Part shown: one piece after another, positions 35,716 through 47,152 of the stretch | Layout: every line of letters begins with the position of its first letter | How positions within the stretch are numbered: position 1 is the first letter of the stretch | Assembly (NCBI GenBank): GCA_003024175.1 | Contig: MDYQ01000005.1 | Span: 186,001 to 250,000 of the forward strand | Direction: 5' to 3' | Source: Planoprotostelium fungivorum | Lineage: Eukaryota; Evosea; Variosea; Cavosteliida; Cavosteliaceae | Length of the DNA: 64,000 nt | Translations under genes and position numbers: made by a program | The notes under the pieces: model-generated | The model's input: only the letters and a program-made list of their open reading frames with translations | Told to the model about the DNA's origin: nothing | Databases searched by the model: none

Positions 35716-37064
35716 TCACTGCGGCCGATACACAGCGAGACCGTACTGCCCCGGATAAGTCGGAGGGTAAGGGTAAGGATAAGGATAGGCTTGCATCATC
35801 TCTGTCGAAAAGGAGGGTATCGGTGGATGCAGGTTGGTCGGTGATTGCGAAGTCGGTGTAGGTGATCCGGATGACTCATCATACGATCGGATGTTGTGCT
35901 GCTGTTCCTCGTGCCTCCGCAATCTGGCCCTCTCACGAAAGGATCTCCCACACACCGAGCAGCTGTGAGGCAATATGTTATCGTGCGTTCTCTGCAGACG
36001 TTCAGATCGTCACCATGACGATGTTCCGTCTCTCGATCACCTCGTGGGCGTAAAGTTCGGACAGACGAATGAAGGCCTTCTGGCAGTTGGTGTGGGTGCA
36101 TTTGTGTGGAAATTCTCCCTTGTGAATCTTTCGGTGGATGTTGAGATCGGTTCTGGTGGAGTATGACTTTGTACAACCGGGCTCCTCACAGTGAAACCGC
36201 TCGCGGGTGGCATCATGCGTGCGTTCGTGTTTCTGATGAGGTTCAGATGATGTTCAGATGATGAGAAAGTAGAGAGTACCTTTCGATTGGAGGAATCGGT
36301 GAAGCTCTTCGAGCAGTTGGGATGACCGCAGAAATATCTTTTCTTTGGTTTCTGCTCCTGTGAGGTTGTTGTATTATCGGTTTCGTCCAATTTGGTCAGG
36401 AAGGGCATCTGACCGACGTGATTGGATGAAGACAGATGCTTGGCCAGGTTCCTCAGTGTTCCAAATTGTGAATCACAGTTACCCCACACACAGGAGAATG
36501 TGGTCTGAGATGATATCAGAGTAGATTGAGATGATAATTGGAATGCACCTTCTGCCGCCGACCCGTCTGGCGTGGCTGGTGTTCGGATAGATGAGAAGAT
36601 ACATGAGTGGCGAGGCCCGTTCGAGTGTGGAATGTCTGTTCGCATGACCCCCAACGGCACGAAAAAGAACTGTCGTCCAAATCTTCTTTCGGCTTCACCT
36701 TCCAATTCCAATTGATTTCCTCTGTCCCCTCTTTAGAATGCGAATGGCTGATGGTGTATGATTTATACCGGACATGGCACACGGTTCGGGATCTGTACTT
36801 AACACGGAGTAGATGGACATCTTCTGTCTCTTGCTCTTCCTCCCACGAAAGAAATCCTGTCGAGGGTCAGCAAAGGATTCTCTTAAAAAATGCTCGGACC
36901 CGCATATTCATGCCGGCTCTAACAACGAAGACGAATGAAGCTCTCACACGCTGCCGCGTCGGGTCTCTCTCTTCTTGACTAGAATGGTCGCTCTGTGCTT
37001 CAGAGTCACTGGATAGAGTGGCATCTATGAGAGATGCGATGGAACCTGACGGATCATTATCCAT
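35716..37064 (-). CDS. C2H2 zinc-finger protein with about six fingers
   Basis: About six minus-strand exons; start ATG 37064 (MDNDPSGSIASLIDATLSSD). An acidic/Ser N-terminus is followed by a basic stretch (FFRGRKSKRQKM), then the fingers: FSCRWGSCEQTFHTRTGLATH, FSCVWGNCDSQF...AKHL, YFCGHPNCSKSF...KHERTH, FHCEEPGCTKSYSTRTDL, HKCTHTNCQKAFIRLSELYAH and HSCSVCGRSFRERARLRRH. The CxxxxC spacing and TFIIIA/ZIC-like order suggest nucleic-acid binding. The C-tail is a Pro/Tyr repeat (AYPYPYPYPPTYPG). It is a likely nuclear transcription factor; I cannot say whether it is TFIIIA itself. Introns fall between fingers, which supports the model. Confidence 0.85.
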
Positions 37065-38125
37065 CGGGGGGATCGTCTATACCGTACCTAAAGACCTCGA
37101 CCCAGTTCGGGACTCTTCTGACTTTGAACCGAGAGCGTTGAGATCCGTAGGCAGTGCTCCACATCTGGTGCTCTTATATTCACGCCTCTCATCTCCCGTC
37201 GTCTGTGTTCCCATGCTGGCTGATGAACTCTTCGTAATTGCTCACTATTTTCCGCTGACTCGCTCCTATTGGTTGTGAGGTGGTTGGATGAGCACGTCAG
37301 AGGAGGGGGGAAGTTCCGTAAGAACTTGCGATGCTCACCACATCCAACCGCCTCTTCTCGCGAACGTTCTGGCCCTATAACTCCCTCGTATGAGTTACAC
37401 GCACTCCATCACGCTTAAAAGATCGATTTTTACGCCTGAGCGGTGGAGACATCTGTTGCCGGTTCTTTTATTTCCTCGGCAAGAGGCCAGACTTGCCTCT
37501 TTGAGCTAAACGTCATCTAGTTTTACACTTTCGAGCGCACACGTCGGCTCCTCAGGTGGGGTCGTGAAGGGTGTAAGGGCGTGGCGTCATGCCGATAACA
37601 AAAAGTGGGTGAAGAGAGACTATTATCGGACGTATTAATCAGAGGCGACTCCCGCGTGATATCTCAAGCATCTGTCTCCATAGCTGTCGCCCGGGTGATA
37701 TTACCGTATGGGACTGTTCCACATTGTGATTATACTATCACACGAGCATTCTAAATATACGGTATCACCGTTGAATTAAGTCATCGCATAGGTATGACGC
37801 CATGCATTCTTCATCACGAGAACAAGCCACGTCTGACTTTTTTCTACAGTTTTTATTTCTTCTTCATTTTCTTTCCGTCTGGAGCGCTTCCGTTGGCTTT
37901 CCTGCGATTGTGTCACCATCATCATCTGATGGACTCCATCATCTCACCTCTTGTTGTTCTTCGGTGGAGGAGCGGGTTCGAACGGTACAGAAGGCGAGGG
38001 TTGAGGGAGCGATGGTGTTCCGTTGGCCGTCTGCTCCGGCGTAGGAGGCACACCCTCTGTCATTCCATCAATACGATATCATTGTATAATGCGATGATAC
38101 TATTTTATATTCTTTTAATGTTCAT
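37065..38125. other. Intergenic region of about 1 kb
   Basis: No coding frame with start, splice signals and homology was found on either strand. An imperfect inverted repeat (GTGATATTACCGTAT near 37697 and ATACGGTATCAC near 37758) sits mid-region. The 10-mer ATCTACAACG at 38124-38133 overlaps the MED6 stop codon at the right edge. Confidence 0.45.
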
Positions 38126-39027
38126 CTACAACGCCTCACCCGGTGCTGTCAGAGAAGGCATGGGACGGGAGAATTGAGAGTAGAGGTTGCGTAAGATGTT
38201 GTCCACTGCCTTCTCGTCTGTCTTCTCCCGCTGAACGGTCTGCTTGGCAGCCGTCCTCTGAGAGATGGGTATCGTCTTCTCTTCTTTCTCCGAAAAGTTC
38301 CACGTGTAACCGGTGCTGCAATCGAAGCGATAGAAGGTGCAACTCTGATGACACGGTCAACTCGATGATGATCATGTGCGATATGATGTTATCACAGTGG
38401 ATGATTAGATGATGGGGATGGATGATAAGGATGGATCACCTTTTTGAGAGCGGTTTGGAGGTGATAAGCGACTTTGAGCTGAGAGATCGATCAGACGGAA
38501 GGTGCGCGATGGTTTCTCACCGCTCTCGATGCCAAGACGGCATGGATGTTAGGTGATTGATAGATGGTGCCGTGGATGACGTAATAGGAGGCTCTGGCTG
38601 ATCGACGTCAGACATGAGGACAAGAAGAGGCAGGAAGGAAAGATGATGTCTCACCGATGACCATGTTTTGATCCCTTCGATCTTGTTTATAGATTAGAAA
38701 GACACCATCGGAGGCCTGTGTGGCCACATATTCGATTCCTTTCATCTGTTTCAATTTCTCGTTGATAGCAGATTGAGGTAGAGGAACTCTCTGTTGCATG
38801 CGAAGCTGCTCGTTATTACATTGCCTGATAAGATGATTAGATTCGTGAGAAGGTATCAAAGATCACCAGTCGTAGAAGATGGAATCTCTAAAGTAATTCA
38901 AAACTGTATCCACATCTAACGGATTGTGTTGCAGCCACATGTTATCTCGATACGAGAGACTCGTCTGATCTTCGGATTGGTTCTGAAGATCAGAAGACAA
39001 CAGACCGGCTCTTCCAATTCCATCCAT
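38126..39027 (-). CDS. MED6: Mediator of RNA polymerase II transcription subunit 6
   Basis: Five minus-strand exons, about 220 residues. Landmarks match MED6 in order: SYRDNMWLQHNPLDVDTVLN, YFRDSIFYD, CNNEQLRMQQ, QMKGIEYVATQASDGVFLIY, KQDRRD, then YYVIHGTIYQSPNIHAVL and the C-terminal TGYTWNF. MED6 is a conserved head-module subunit that links Mediator to RNA polymerase II. Introns are 42-110 bases. The start codon lies 74 bp from the divergent acidic-protein gene. The stop codon TAG is inside a copy of the 10-mer ATCTACAACG. Confidence 0.9.
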
Positions 39028-39101
39028 GTTCGTTCCAATGTGATGTGATGTGATGTGATGCCAAGTTGTAAAACTGTGTCACAATTCACCCAACACATCC
39101 G
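39028..39101. promoter_or_regulatory. Shared promoter interval, MED6 / acidic protein
   Basis: 74 bp between divergent start codons, including four tandem TGATG units (about 39040-39060). No TATA box is seen. Both promoters must lie here or reach into the neighbouring genes. Confidence 0.45.
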
Positions 39102-39363
39102 ATGAACGAGAGAGAAGACAGAGAAGAAGAGAGTTCAGAAGAGGAGGAAGAGGATGAGGAAGCCAGAGAAGAACACTTTTATAACCTTGCGAGGCGTCAA
39201 GTACATTGCGTTTCATGAGTCGACGATCTTCTGATCATCGAAACAGTACGAAGACATATTGAAGAAAGACCCCAACAATGAGACCATCAGGAGAAGATTA
39301 GACGAGATCATCGCCAGCAGAAAGACGTTATTGGAGGCAAACAAGAGAAGCAAAGTAGAATAA
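39102..39363 (+). CDS. Small acidic-then-basic protein, 71 aa
   Basis: Two exons (39102-39200 and 39250-39363 approximately), joined by a GTACAT...CAG intron, give 71 codons ending with TAA at 39361-39363. The first 24 residues are a run of Glu/Asp with Ser and Arg (EREDREEESSEEEEEDEEAR). The second half is a charged helix (ILKKDPNNETIRRRLDEIIA) ending in basic residues. No family was recognised. The split charge suggests a histone- or RNA-protein-binding role, but this is speculation. It is divergently paired with MED6. Both halves stay open only with the splice, which supports a real gene. Confidence 0.6.
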
Positions 39364-39488
39364 ATATTGTTGTTGACGTGCAACCTTCTGAAATGACAAA
39401 CTCCACCTCATCACAGCAACCCACTCCACATCATCATCCACACATCGTCCATCACAAATCCATCCATCATCTCAGACAAACATCCTCT

Positions 39489-41595
39489 TTATTGCATCTC
39501 CGTCGTATAAGTAGAAGGTATCCTTCCAAACTGTCCCTTCTCGTTGGTCACAAAGAGCCATCCTTCACTCTCGGACTCGAGCTTGAACGTCTCCCCGGCC
39601 GTGAAGCTGAGCTCCTCTTCATCTTGCGCAGTATAATCGTACAGTGCTTGGTATCTACCTCCTTTGATGGTGGACACCTCGCGGGGAGTCGTGGAGGTTG
39701 AGCTGACTCCCGCTGGCTCGACAAAGTTGTAGGGGAAGATACCAACTGGATGGAACGTAAGTCGTGTGGAAGAGATGACTTGATGATGATGGTCGTGATC
39801 TTCTGATGGGAGAGAGAAATAAAATAGAATAAAACATATCGAATCGTTCGAATGCAAAAGAATGGATTTGAGAGAAAAACGAGAGAGATGATGATGATGA
39901 TGACTCACTCTTTCCATTGTATTCACCCTGCCACCACCCCGACTCGTCTTTCGAGAGGACTGAGATCTGCGCATGCGCAGGGAAAGACAGCTCGTTGCTC
40001 TCGGCAGCCTCGTACGCGTACAGCGATACGACTTGTTCCTTGGTGCCTCCACTCGCATTCGCAGTCGCAGTCACATTCGCATTCGCAGTCGCGTGGACCT
40101 CCTTCAAGCTACCGCTGCTGGCCGTGGCGTTGAGATTCCGCGAACTACCGGCAGCTGCCGGCGGTGGATAAGAACCGGAGCTGCTGGGCCCGCCCAGGGG
40201 ATCGTTTACGTTCTGGTACGTAGCCAGCACCAGCTGCCTGCCGGTGCAGATTCTCTCTGCGAAGCCTAAGAGGTCCGTGCGCGGGTTGATGTTGTGGACG
40301 GTGTTGGATAGTTTGTCAGATATAGACTTGATGCTGGGGGCGGCCCTCGATTCAGCCTCACAGACGTTCCCCATTTCGATGCGGACGAGATCAATCCTCT
40401 CGCTTTCCATCTTCTCTAGCTCCTACTGGACGTCAATTTTGTTTTATTTTATTTTGTTTTATTTCGGTTTATGTTGTGAGTGTGATTCATCTTTCCCCTA
40501 TTTCATTTCTCTATCACGTCTCGTTTCATTCGCGTATTTTATTTCACTTTTATTGTATCTTATCGTATGTTTCATCATCTCATCGATCACGTTGACATGA
40601 GAGAGACTCACCAACAGTATGCTTGGCATGTCATTCAAGAAGACTTTCTCTTGGCAAGATCGCAGAACTTCGACTGATTTGTGTAGCTCCCTGATCGAGT
40701 CAACATCCATGATAACCTCTTTCGAACTCACTTGTCGGCCTTCTCTTCTGCTTTTCCGTCCGTGTCTGCCTTCTTACCCAACTGTTATATGTCGGTCGTG
40801 TGTCTCATGACGTCTCAATTCTTCACCTTAGATACCACCGTGGCCGCCTGCGTGTCTTTTGCGGTCATGTATTCTGCCATCGATTCCTCATGCTTCTTCT
40901 TCAGTGCGACGTACTTCTCTTTCGCCTTCGCGGTGGAGACTTCGCATTTCTTCAATTCAGTCAAGAGACTCTTTCCTTGTGTCATCAACTGCAATGGTCA
41001 ATCGTGATATGACGTTGAGATGGGAATGTCTCGAGATGGACGAGTCGAAGAAGGAGAAGAGATGGATTACCGATTTCATCGGCTTGACTCTGTCCTTCTC
41101 TTGTCGATTGACGGAATCGACGACCCTCTGAACGTCTTCCGAAAAGGTGAAGATGACGGTGCCCATCTGTTCGATGTTCTCTAATATACCACCCCATGCG
41201 GATTTCACGGTGCTGATGATACATTAACATCGATTCGGATGCAACCACATGCAAAGACGTCACCTGTAGAGAACACCATCCACAGTGTTTGGTAACTTCG
41301 TCTTGGAGAGTGCCTGAAGTCCTGACGACGTCAGTACATCTACGTCCACACCATATCACATCGTGTACCTTTAGCATAAGAAGCCGATAACGTGTTCAGC
41401 TTCTCTAACGTCTTCACAAAGTCTTCTCGAAAGGCCGTCGTGGTCTTCGTCTGAGCTTTCACAGAATCAAAACTGTCCTATCATGATCTTCAGTCACAGG
41501 AGACTCTCTATCAGCGCTGCGCTCACCCATGTCAGCTCTGCGAAGGTCATGTTTGAAGCGATGAATTTGCTCTTCCCGATGTATGAACTTGACAT
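39489..41595 (-). CDS. F-BAR protein with two SH3 domains
   Basis: About ten minus-strand exons, roughly 480 residues. The N-terminal third is an F-BAR/FCH helical domain (TWDSFDSVKAQTKTTT, FREDFVKTLEKLNTLSASYA, KGLQALSK, EKYVALKKKHEESMAEYM). A linker includes an Ala/Asn/Thr-repeat (ATANANVTATANAS). SH3-1 reads VVSLYAYEAAESNELSF ... DESGWWQGEYNGK ... IFPYNFV. SH3-2 reads YQALYDYTAQDEEELSFTAG ... GWLFVTNEKGQFGRIPSTY. F-BAR dimers sense or bend membranes and SH3 domains recruit actin regulators, so an endocytic or contractile-vacuole/cytokinesis adaptor is expected. It resembles the mEn/syndapin-style layout. The start lies 63 bp from the divergent p24 gene. Confidence 0.88.
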
Positions 41596-41658
41596 GTTAA
41601 GATATCTCAAGGGAGGTCACGGCTGTCTCACATCAGGCAACGTAGCATCAAATTCACG
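41596..41658. promoter_or_regulatory. Shared promoter interval, F-BAR / p24
   Basis: 63 bp between divergent start codons, among the shortest in this window. No TATA box was recognised. Transcription start sites probably overlap the opposite gene's 5' UTR. Confidence 0.45.
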
Positions 41659-42509
41659 ATGATGAAGTTACAGACGCTCTTTGTGCTCGCACTGGTATCA
41701 GGCTGTATCGCCACCGCGGGCAGCTACTTCCAGTTAGAAGAGGGATCGCCTCGATGTTTCATCGAGGAAGTACCCAGAGATACCCTCATTGTGGGTAAAT
41801 GCAAGGCCGAAGGTCTCGCCACACCCGACGGAGAGCCCAGAGGTATTCGACTCACTGCCAAAGACCCTTCTGAGGCGACTGTAATCGATATGGACCTGCG
41901 TATGCCCGAAGATACTTTCTCATTCACAAGTCACGTGGGAGGAGAGCACCAATTTTGCTTCCAGCCCAACACTTCTCACTGGTTCGGTCACAGAACTCCC
42001 ATCGTGAGTCCAATTATCATACCAATTGAAACATATCGCCGACGACCATTTAGAAGTTCTATCTGAACATCGAGACCGGAGAGGCCGCCAACGATTACAA
42101 GGACGCTGTCGAGAAGGAGCACATTTCCGGTGAGGATATACTTTAGATCTGACGTCATTCACGATTGTCTGATCATTCATAGCCCTCGAGCTCAGAATCC
42201 GTCGTTTGAGTAACCGTCTGAGAGACATCCGTGCCGAACAGAATTACCAGAGAGTGAGTTCCATATCGATCGTATCGTGCAGTAGGATGGATAATGACGG
42301 CTCGATAGGGAAGAGAAGAAGTCTTCCGAAACACGTCAGAGAGCACGAACGCCAGAGTCATGTGGTGGAGTATCATTCAGACGGCCATCTTGGCGCTCTG
42401 TGGACTCTGGCAGATTACCCATCTGAAGGGTTTCTTCAAGGCAAAGGTGAGAGAACGATAGAATGCATGAGGTATTGATGATGCGCAGGGACTCGTCAAG
42501 CAATACTAA
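41659..42509 (+). CDS. p24 family (emp24/gp25L) cargo receptor
   Basis: Five exons, about 215 residues. It has a signal peptide ([20 protein letters not shown]) and a GOLD domain with the expected pair of Cys ([17 protein letters not shown] ... HQFCFQPN). A luminal coiled coil follows ([20 protein letters not shown]), then one membrane helix ([20 protein letters not shown]) and a short tail, KGFFKAKGLVKQY. The FF pair in the tail is the usual COPII-binding signal; a terminal KKXX is absent. p24 proteins cycle between ER and Golgi and help load GPI-anchored and other cargo. AATAAA at 42514-42519 is just 5 bp after the stop. Two adjacent ATGs (41659, 41662) could both serve. Confidence 0.92.
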
Positions 42510-43504
42510 AAGAAATAAAAGTTTCGGTTCTGATCTCTTATTCTTCTTTGAAGGCTAAAACTCTCAGTATGATTGAGGTTATGTGTTTCACTGTGTCTGA
42601 TGGATGAACTCTGCGTTCCACTGTGGCGACCTTACAGATCACGGTGGATGATGACGATCTGTCAGAGGAAGGATGCTTGCCCTTCACGAAGATTTAGATC
42701 TACACACTGTGACTTTCCATCGATCTGATGATGAGTGGGATTGTCAGTGATGTACGTACGAGATATCAATCGACTTTTTGGGCGTCATTCCATGACTAGC
42801 TTCATCCTCTCCACTTCCTTCTCGACAATCTGACTCAAACAACTGATGAGAAGACGAAGAGCCAAAGTGATTATCCAGAGGCGTTCTTCGTCAGAGACTT
42901 CTCTGCGAGCTAATCGGACACACCACAGTTAGCTCCCTCTCAAAGCCTTCGTTACTGATTCGAACATCTTCACAATAATTCCATTTAAGTGAGTATGAAC
43001 ACTAGGAACATACGAGGAGACGTATTAGATCGTATTCATTTATTGTATCGTATTGACCACGGCTTGTGATCTGTGATGAAATCAGAATCTGAAATCAAGA
43101 CACAGCGAAATAGTGTTTGAAGAAGGATCAGAAGACAATTCGAATCATTTGGACTCATATAATGTAGGTTATAATAATTCAGTCATCACGAAAGAGGAGA
43201 AGAAGAGTGATGAAAGAGTGACCCACCTATTGCTCTCTTGTTGACGTGGCCGACTCACCTGGCAAATGCGATGGTGCACCTGAATGTGTTCCCTCTTGTG
43301 TGATTGTGATCCGATCGTCTTCCCTGATTGTCTACGTTTCTCCACAATGTAGACCCTCGTTGTTTGTATAACAATAAAAGTAATATTTTATGTGGTTTAT
43401 TGTCTATTGCTTAAGATGAATCACAGTGAATGACGTGACAACCTCCATCACAACATGAGAACCTGATCAGAAGCGAAAAACTTCGAGTTTTATTGTGGCA
43501 GAAT
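42510..43504. other. Intergenic region with a possible small minus-strand exon
   Basis: About 1 kb without a clear gene. On the minus strand 42915-42785 reads REVSDEERLWIITLALRLLI and on through EKEVERMKLVME to a stop, which looks like a protein terminus. The nearest upstream ATG (about 42975, MFESVTKALRG) is cut off by a TAA, with no good GT donor before it. It may be a tiny gene, a terminal exon or a relic. The rest of the gap shows nothing recognisable. Confidence 0.35.
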
Positions 43505-44992
43505 TCAGCAAGAAGCGATACCGGTCTGGCCCTTGTTGATCCATCCCTTCTCGAAAGCAGCCTGGAGAGACCAAGCGTCACCTCCCCACGTCTTAGACCA
43601 AGCCCAGAAGATCCATCCTCCGTTGATCTGCCCTCACATCAGTTTCCATCTTACATCGCATGCGATCGCATCACCTTGTTGAAGGGGTCCAACTGGGCCT
43701 GCATGGCGGCGTAACCGTCGGCGATGCCTCCAAGGGACCACTCGTCGATGACTCCTGGTTTGGGGTTCTTCTGCATGTATTCCGAGACCTGTCCGTTTCT
43801 GTCGTACTTGATGTAGTTGAGCTTGTCTTGGTCGCTCTTTCCTTCGAATCCCTGTGTAAGAGGTCAGACCGAGAGAAGGTGAGATGACGTCACCCAGATG
43901 TGGTACCAGTGATGCGACATGAGAACATTCTGATAGTTGGGAGGGTTCATGAAAGAAGTCCACTCCTGATCGGCGGTGTTCTGGTTCGTGATGAGAGGGT
44001 TGATCACGATGAGTGCCTTCGCAGCGTAGTTTCTGATCTTGGCGTAGGCGGCCTTGTAATACGCTTTGAGTGTGGTCGTGTTGACTTTCGGCTCGTTCAG
44101 AAGGCAGAAACCGAGGAGGGCAGAGTGGTTTCCGTATCTCTGGGCGTAGAGGCCGAGGGAGTCGATTGACTGAGCCTGGTTGGCCGAGTAAGCGTCCCAA
44201 TATTGTTTTCCGGGGTCGTTAGGAGCGCTGTGATCGTCTCCTGCGAGAACGTGTGAGTCACGATCGTGAGGTGTATGAGATCATCATCTTCTTTGGAAAG
44301 ACGAGATGATGTGAGGACGTACCGTTCTGAGATCCTGGAGCGGCGTGGAGGTCGAGAAGGATGCCGACTCCGTATTTGGCGCCCCATTCGAAAGCCTTGT
44401 CGATGTATTTGAGAGCACCGGTGGCATAGTTGGTGGGCACGACGTACTGGTTCAACTTGGCCTTGGCAGCTCCTCCTTGAGGGTCGTAGATCTGCATCGT
44501 CGATTCAGAATGCGACGTCCATCACTTGACGATATGCACCTGCCACCAACCGACGGGCAGTCTGACGGTGTTCAAATTGTATTGTGCGAGCTTCTGGAAG
44601 TCGGCCTCGGTCACGAAGGTGGACCAGTGCTTCTCCATCACGCTGGCGACTTTGTTGCCCAGACACTGCTCGAGCTTGGTGGTTCCAGCGTAGGTACCGA
44701 CGTCGCAGTTGCTGAACGTTGTGAGTCGTTTGAGACGGTGAGACGTTCTCTCACTTGTCGTTCCATAACCAGCCGACCATCCATCCTTCCTGGATGAACC
44801 AAGAGCCGAGGTTAGCACCTCTCATGGGAGTCTTACGAGACTTCACGTCCTGTCGAATGTGAGATGGATCGTTCTCGATTGGTGAAATCAGGAGGTCATC
44901 ACCGAGAGTCTGTTCTTCAGGCATTGGTTCTGTCCGAGACAGGAAGAGATGGCCAAAGCCACGACGAAGGCTAAGACGATCTGTCTAGACAT
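43505..44992 (-). CDS. Secreted GH5 glycoside hydrolase (exo-beta-1,3-glucanase type)
   Basis: About six minus-strand exons, roughly 420 residues; start ATG 44992 with signal peptide MSRQIVLAFVVALAISSC. Readable landmarks: RGANLGSWFIQEGW, LNTVRLPVGWW, YGVGILLDLHAAPGSQNG, LGFCLLNEPKVN with the acid/base Glu, SHHWYHIWGF, and VIDEWSLGG with the nucleophile Glu, then GGWIFWAWSKTWGG. These are the standard GH5 (subfamily 9-like) blocks of fungal exo-1,3-glucanases. A phagotrophic amoeba could use it to digest yeast or fungal walls; that role is inference. TATA-like TTATATA occurs upstream at about 45275. No carbohydrate-binding module is seen. Confidence 0.9.
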
Positions 44993-45689
44993 CGGGTGGA
45001 ATGAGAATGAGGTACCACGCGCTGAAAGCCAAAGCGGAACCTCGATCTGTTCTGCATCCTGCGATATGCGACGCGTGCTACTACTCTTGCAGGATTTCGC
45101 ATTCACCTGTCGATATTGCAGGAGTTTTGTTCGGTAAGGGGGCGTCAGTTGTCCATACAGCGAGTAGATCGCCACTTGACACGCACATGTTTGAAGAAGT
45201 TTGCTTGAAATGTCCTTGTTGGGGCGATCGTCTCGATCTCACCCCACATCTCTCGCCTCTATGGATCGACCCGTTATATACAGCTGTACCATCTGATTCT
45301 GTGATCAGATGATCAGCACCGTACGATACTGTAGTCAGTGATGCTGAATGTGATATATAGGCGCGAGATCGTTTTTATTCTCATTTTAATTACTTCTACG
45401 AATGCAATGGCGTATTTCAATGAAACGAAGGAGAGAAGAAAAAAGAAAGAAGCGAATTCAACATCACCTTCTTTACTTTATCAAAAACCACCTGCCCTAA
45501 AGACTTCAGCAGGACTCACCATGAGTACCTCTCTTCTATGCACTACTCTGCCCGATGCGGCAGGCGTGCATCATTCCATCTCGCCAGCCACATTCGTATC
45601 ATTCTCCTTCAACTCCTCTTCTTTCGGTGCATTCATTGGTAGCAACACCGCCTCGGACCTCGCGACCCTATAAGGGGACAAACATCAAG
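44993..45689. other. Divergent intergenic region
   Basis: 697 bp between the GH5 start (minus) and the eIF4E-like start (plus). TATA-like sequence TTATATACAGC lies near 45274. Open frames on the plus strand around 45338-45670 lack support and run into the next gene in the wrong frame. Confidence 0.45.
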
Positions 45690-46547
45690 ATGATGATTCT
45701 CGCGGCCCCCCAGCCGGTCCCATCTGGGTTCATCCCAGAGCCATTCAAGGCCCCACGTCTACCGGATAGACCTCGCCCAAGAAAGACCTCTCCAAAGAGG
45801 AGACAGTCCCCTCCTCCCCGAAATGAAGAGTCTGTGATCGCTCGATCACCTCCACCCAGGACACCCTCACCCACTCTCGAGGAAGAGAAAAAGAGGGTCG
45901 AAGAGCTGACTAAATATGCTCTGGAGAACGAATGGGCGTTCTGGTATGACAAGTATCCTGGACCCGGACTATCCTTCCAAGAGTACAAGGCTTCTCTTCG
46001 CCTTTTGGGATCTTTCGATTGCATTCCTGTGAGTGATCATTTTGATTGTTTTTTGGTCCAATTGCATGATTTCTCACACTCATCCAGGACTTTTGGAGAT
46101 GGTTCAACAACATGGCCAAACCAACTGAATTGGGCCCCCGTAGCAGCCTCCACTTGATGAAGCACGGCATCTACCCTCTTTGGGAGGATCCTTCCAATTA
46201 CAATGGAGGAGAGGTCGTCATTCACATCGACCGTGGAGACACTTCGATCGCTTGGCAAACCGTCCTCATTGCCGTCATCGGAGAACAGTTCTCCAACATC
46301 ATCATGTCTGGAGATGATATCTGCGGAGTGTCTGTCAACGTACGAAAGAACGAGAGCTGCATCTCCGTATGGAACAAGTCGATCAAAGACATGAATATTA
46401 ATGCCGTGGAGATCGTGTTGAGAAACCTTCTCAAGGGCATTCGAATTCGACAGGTCAACTACAAAGGTGAGACGCGAACAGGATGAAAGACTTTGAGCTG
46501 ATGAAAGTGTAGTTCATAGAGATGAGATCGCAGAAACTTCTCATTAG
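45690..46547 (+). CDS. eIF4E-family cap-binding protein (class II/4EHP-like)
   Basis: Three exons, about 259 residues. A 75-residue Pro/Arg/Ser-rich N-terminal extension (RPRPRKTSPKRRQSPPPRN) precedes the eIF4E fold: NEWAFWYDKYPG, DFWRWFNNMAKP, GIYPLWEDPSNYNGGEVV, AVIGEQF and VWNKSIKD. The cap-stacking Trp of the PLWED block and its following Glu are kept. The other cap Trp, expected near SFQEYKASL, is replaced by an aromatic Phe/Tyr, as in class II members (4EHP). Class II proteins usually repress translation rather than recruit eIF4G. The Ser-Pro sites in the extension suggest phosphorylation. The last exon adds only VHRDEIAETSH. Class assignment is a reading, not an alignment score. Confidence 0.88.
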
Positions 46548-46703
46548 AATCTGTAAGTATGGACTGTGAATAGATTCAACTCGGTTGAAGACATGTGTGT
46601 TTTCTTATCATTGAGACGTGTATCGCGCAACATCATGTGCTCGCGTGACACGAAATCAATAGTTATAATGGATTGGTTTTAAATTCGGTCCGTGCACGTC
46701 TTC

Positions 46704-47152
46704 TCATCGACGTTGACGATGTCGATGGACCCAGTTATCATCCCTCAGTTCATTCTTGGGCAAGAGAAAGATGGCCGGTGCCCTGTTCCTCGCTAGATTG
46801 GGCATGCTGCTCGTCTTATCGTTGGCGTAGATCTCCGTGCTGGTGATGGGTTTCGTCTTCAGCTGTATCCCTCCCGCATTGTTCGTCATCGTCTCCAACA
46901 ATGTCGAAGCTCTTCACATAAAAGATTTCACTGGAATTTAACTGATACCTTATCCGCAGAACTTCGTGTTCTAATGGTATCTTCAGTAACCGTATGCCAT
47001 CGTAACGAACCCAGAGAGGGTGTCCGTAGGGCCAATGTTCCTGACACACCTGAGCCTGTAATTGTCAGAAGCACCGCGAGAGTAGAAGTGTAAGGTGTTC
47101 TCGATCAGATCCCGTCCATCCTGCGGATCATTCTGAGCCTATTAAGGGGACG
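46704..47152 (-). CDS. Unrecognised minus-strand gene or 5'-truncated fragment
   Basis: Minus-strand coding-like sequence ends with a stop at 46706-46704. It begins near 47152 just after an acceptor-like CTCAG, with NDPQDGRDLIENTLHFYSRG. Two further segments follow: YGHPLWVRYDGIRLLKIP, and, in another frame after a probable short intron, NNAGGIQLKTKPITSTEIYA ... PAIFLLPKNEL. No ATG start is available upstream because the sequence turns into an inverted copy of itself (47162-47233, plus strand). It may be a gene whose 5' end was lost or rearranged by that inversion. The family is not recognised. Confidence 0.4.

Noticed and set aside
37690-37770. Inverted repeat suggesting terminal repeats of a small transposon
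   Set aside because: The arms are short and imperfect (about 12-15 bp), with no target-site duplication seen.
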